From assembly GCF_024124545.1 (NCBI RefSeq), contig NZ_JAMXSF010000030.1, forward strand, positions 1-33,187: a stretch of DNA of 33,187 bases, in the 5' to 3' direction. The DNA is from Pseudoalteromonas sp. XMcav2-N (lineage in GTDB: Bacteria > Pseudomonadota > Gammaproteobacteria > Enterobacterales > Alteromonadaceae). The notes under the pieces were generated by a model. That model saw nothing but the letters and a program-made list of their open reading frames with translations. It was not told the origin of the DNA and did not search any database. This document shows positions 31,082-33,187 of the stretch, in pieces. Position numbers and translations under genes: made by a program. The first letter of the stretch is position 1. Each line of letters starts with the position of its first letter.

Positions 31082-31651
31082 ATGAACGCGTTTAAACTTT
31101 CTCTTTGTAGTTTGTTTTTCATTGCCGGCTGCAGTGCTTCAGGTAATGACCCCGTGAACAACGAGGAGACCACTAACACTCAGCAGAGTAGCGCAAACGA
31201 GCGAACAGTTGCGCCAGCCAAACTACAAACAAAATCCGCTGTCAGGCATGATGTTGGGAATAGCAAGCCGATTCCAGCAGACAAAGTACACAAGGCAGAA
31301 CCCATCGCCCAGATAGATGAAGATGCGATCAGCGAAGCCAGGCTGAAAAACCAACGTGCCTATCTTAAATTTATTACCAAAGACAAAGAGTGTGACACCA
31401 CTGCGCAGTGTCAGGTGCTTCCGGTTGGCAGTCGGGCCTGTGGCGGACCCTCAGACTATGTCATATTCTCAACAAAAACAGCGGATCCAGAGAAGGTGAA
31501 AGAGGTGGCCGACAAGTTGACACATGCCGAAGCCACCTATAATGCCAAAAATCAAATGGTCAGTATTTGCCAGCACTTGACTGTGCCAGCCACTCAGTGC
31601 GTTAACAATAAATGTGTTAAACTCGAGCATTCAAACCAGGCAACCTACTAG
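31082..31651 (+). CDS. Cysteine-rich lipoprotein, paralogue 1
   Basis: A 189-aa protein. MNAFKLSLCSLFFIAGCSASG carries a lipobox (IAGC) with lipidated Cys17. A Thr/Glu/Lys-rich linker (~20-95) spans the periplasm or cell wall. The C-terminal domain (~105-180) has ECDTTAQCQVLPVGSRACGG then PSDYVIFSTK and three late Cys (SICQHLTVPATQC...KC). The same domain, with the same Cys order, is in the next gene. AGGA precedes the ATG. Function unknown; the even number of Cys suggests disulfides in the periplasm. It could be read from the fumC promoter or its own. Confidence 0.75.
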   Translation: MNAFKLSLCSLFFIAGCSASGNDPVNNEETTNTQQSSANERTVAPAKLQTKSAVRHDVGNSKPIPADKVHKAEPIAQIDEDAISEARLKNQRAYLKFITKDKECDTTAQCQVLPVGSRACGGPSDYVIFSTKTADPEKVKEVADKLTHAEATYNAKNQMVSICQHLTVPATQCVNNKCVKLEHSNQATY

Positions 31652-31660
31652 GGATTTTCA

Positions 31661-32038
31661 ATGAAGTATCAGTGTTTGGCACTTTTTCTCCTTACAGCTC
31701 TATTGGCTGGCTGTGGTAGTACCCAGTCCACGCAAGTAACCGACAGTGATGACAACCAGGCACTGTCAGAGTTAGTGGCTGATAAAGGGTGCGATGCCAG
31801 CTTTCAGTGCAAAGTAATCGGAGTCGGAGAGCGACAAACCTGCGGTGGTCCAAGTCAGTATGTTGTTTACTCTGTACGCAATGTTGAAGAAAGCCAGGTA
31901 GAGCAGAGAGCTTTGGCAATAACACGACAAGAACAGGCGCTTAACCAACAAACTCCACCCAGTGATGTTTGCAAGCAGGTGTTACCTATTCAGGCGTTAT
32001 GTATCAATAGCCAATGTCAGGCAATCACATTGAAATAA
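31661..32038 (+). CDS. Cysteine-rich lipoprotein, paralogue 2
   Basis: A 125-aa protein with signal MKYQCLALFLLTALLAGCGS and lipobox LAGC. The mature domain (GCDASFQCKVIGVGERQTCG, then GPSQYVVYSV, then C..VLPIQALC.NSQC) aligns along its length with the C-terminal domain of the upstream lipoprotein but without the long linker. It starts 9 bp after that gene, so the pair is a tandem duplication within an operon. Function unknown. Confidence 0.75.
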   Translation: MKYQCLALFLLTALLAGCGSTQSTQVTDSDDNQALSELVADKGCDASFQCKVIGVGERQTCGGPSQYVVYSVRNVEESQVEQRALAITRQEQALNQQTPPSDVCKQVLPIQALCINSQCQAITLK

Positions 32039-32056
32039 TCCAGCAAGTCATTTCTT

Positions 32057-32088
32057 GACTGCCAGGAGGTCTAATCCATCTGGCAGTC
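32057..32088 (+). terminator. Hairpin behind lipoprotein pair
   Basis: GACTGCCAG and CTGGCAGTC form a perfect 9-bp stem with a 14-nt loop, 19 bp after the stop. No T-run, so termination is plausible but unproven. Confidence 0.45.
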
Positions 32089-32110
32089 CATCACGTCACC
32101 AATGTCAGCC

Positions 32111-32332
32111 CTAGAGCAACCATTGGCTCAGCAATGAGATAGGTATTATCAACAACGCACACAGACATGCCCACCATACGTACCGGATCTCAACCCGCTT
32201 CTTTACCCAATAGCAATAAATAAACTTCACCAGATAAGTAGAGGCACACCCAAATAGGGCAAAAATGACAAGCAGAACGAGTAAATACAGAGACACAATC
32301 AGCTCAAAACCACGGCAATGAACAATTATCAT
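32111..32332 (-). CDS. Hypothetical small membrane protein, 73 aa
   Basis: The frame encodes two hydrophobic segments (LYLLVLLVIFALFGCAS and YVWWACLCALLIIPISLL) separated by a basic loop (WVKKRVEIRY), a credible two-helix membrane protein. No clear ribosome site is seen before the ATG, and I recognise no family, so this may be a chance frame. It is convergent with the lipoprotein pair. Confidence 0.4.
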   Translation of the reverse strand: MIIVHCRGFELIVSLYLLVLLVIFALFGCASTYLVKFIYCYWVKKRVEIRYVWWACLCALLIIPISLLSQWLL

Positions 32333-33119
32333 AACGACTCATTGCACACAGAGCAATGCAAGATAGCCAGTGTCAAAGACAAACAGCCGTGTCCCCTGCC
32401 ATATTCCGGCAATAGCTTCACAGACTCACTGGGCTTTGCACTCAGTCGCAAAGTCGCTAAACTTTAAAAAGCTCGGCGTATAAAGGAGCACAACATACAC
32501 CACTTTTAATTCATTCCAGGCTCACCTGCTCTACGACATTTACCAACTACACCGTTGTCATCCCGCACGCGATGCGGGATCCATTTAAACCAGCTTTTCA
32601 GTGCTGAGTAGGTTTGCTCCGATGTATTCGTCATGCCTACGATGTGGCTTTCCTGCAGCGGCTCCAGGTTTACCCTGCTCTACCACACCTCCAACAACCA
32701 CTCCGTTGTCATCCCGCACACGATGCGGGATCCATTTAAACCTGTTTTTCAGTGCTGAGTAGGTTTGTTTCGGTGTATTTGTCATACGTACGGAGTGGCC
32801 TTCCAGCAGCGACTCCAGGTTTACCCAGCTCTACCATACTTCCAACAACAACTCCGTCGTCATCCCGCACGCGATGCGGGATCCATTTAAACCTGTTTTT
32901 CAGTGCTGAGTAGGTTTGTTTCGGTGTATTTGTCATACGTACGGTGTGGATTTCCTGCAGCGGCTCCAGGTTTTCCCAGCTCTACCACACCTCCAACAAC
33001 CCACTCCGTTGTCATCCCGCACACGATGCGGGATCCATTTAAACCTGTTTTTCAGTGCTGATACCAAATTGATTAAATTTATGATCTAATATCAAAATCT
33101 AATATCCATCGATGTGATA
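32333..33119. other. Non-coding region dominated by tandem repeats
   Basis: From 32333 to about 32551 I see nothing recognisable. From 32552 a 151-bp unit repeats until an insertion-sequence-like junction near 33062. Confidence 0.6.
32552..33060. repeat. Tandem 151-bp repeats with palindromic core (3 units plus a partial)
   Basis: Units begin at 32552, 32703, 32855 and 33006 (periods 151, 152, 151 bp). Each starts CCGTTGTCATCCCGCAC or a close variant, has the hairpin ATCCCGCA/TGCGGGAT, then CCATTTAAACC and TTTTCAGTGCTGA. The hairpin core is a widespread intergenic repeat type in marine gammaproteobacteria, giving false frames that read WIPHRVRDD. Here longer units are tandemly arrayed. The fourth stops after CAGTGCTGA. 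Confidence 0.85.
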
Positions 33120-33187
33120 ATGATTTTGCTGCCCTCTGAATTTAGTAAGCTCTCCAAACAGACTAAAGATCCCAGAAAGAAAGTACG
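33062..33187 (+). mobile_element. Probable IS630/Tc1-like element, left end only
   Basis: The fourth tandem repeat breaks after CAGTGCTGA at a TA (33062-33063), followed by CCAAATTGATTAAATTT, unrelated to the repeat. A TA target and an adjacent short leader before a transposase-like frame fit IS630-type elements. The right end lies outside the window, so the terminal repeats cannot be compared. Confidence 0.4.
33120..33187 (+). CDS. Putative transposase N-terminus, cut by window edge
   Basis: Twenty-two codons from ATG 33120 read MILLPSEFSKLSKQTKDPRK and continue to the edge. The wording (LPSEF..LSK.TKDP) is like the start of IS630-type helix-turn-helix transposases, but so few residues make this tentative. 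An in-frame GTG lies two codons earlier. Confidence 0.4.
   Translation, partial: MILLPSEFSKLSKQTKDPRKKV

Noticed and set aside
32585..32936. Minus-strand frames reading WIPHRVRDD
   Set aside because: These are known false frames over hairpin intergenic repeats; they repeat with the tandem unit and lack ribosome sites.
32552..33060. CRISPR-like array
   Set aside because: The whole 151-bp unit is repeated, with no short constant repeat alternating with unique spacers.

Overview
The window looks like a chromosomal segment of a marine gammaproteobacterium, most likely Pseudoalteromonas or a close relative. This is inferred from moderate GC, the style of the SpvB/TcdB/YD-repeat protein, the MASE1-CHASE hybrid kinase, the DUF938 methyltransferase and the intergenic repeats that read as 'WIPHRVRDD'. 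Both ends run into insertion-sequence-like DNA: an IS5-type transposase start at the left edge, and a probable IS630-like element at the right edge that has inserted into a tandem repeat.

Left half (1-19139, all minus strand): a large polymorphic toxin locus. It reads from a 535-aa exported companion (TTG start, 19139) into a 3620-aa exported SpvB / TcdB-middle / YD-repeat / Rhs-core protein (17539-6677). That protein ends in an HEFGH zinc-metallopeptidase-like toxin domain. Its stop codon directly abuts a small lipoprotein with a TonB-C-terminal-like fold (6676-6296), the candidate immunity protein. Downstream lie two orphan modules that repeat about 1.7 kb of the toxin core and carry different C-termini. 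Module 2 (5699-3039) ends in a different, possibly papain-like domain and is followed by a signal-peptide immunity candidate (3025-2642). Module 1 (2266-113) has only a stub where a toxin should be and is followed by the left-edge IS. The orphans start at the same junction in the core, have no good start codon, and are bounded by two related intergenic repeats (A and B). The picture is a reservoir of toxin tips that could be swapped onto the full-length gene by homologous recombination.

Middle (19356-23063): an MBL-fold hydrolase converges on a two-gene operon, transcribed on the minus strand, of a PrnB/DUF1864 (IDO superfamily) protein and a kynureninase-like PLP enzyme (4-nt overlap). An Lrp/AsnC regulator is divergent from it. 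The combination suggests a non-canonical kynurenine-like tryptophan pathway.

Right part (23083-32038): a MASE1-CHASE hybrid histidine kinase, an exported alpha/beta hydrolase and a DUF482-type acyltransferase form a plus-strand run that converges on a DUF938 methyltransferase. A 58-aa small protein with its own promoter follows. Next is a Fur-box-controlled fagA-like/fumC operon, as in Pseudomonas iron-sparing loci, and then two tandem paralogous cysteine-rich lipoproteins. The end of the window holds a weak membrane ORF and about 3.3 copies of a 151-bp tandem repeat.
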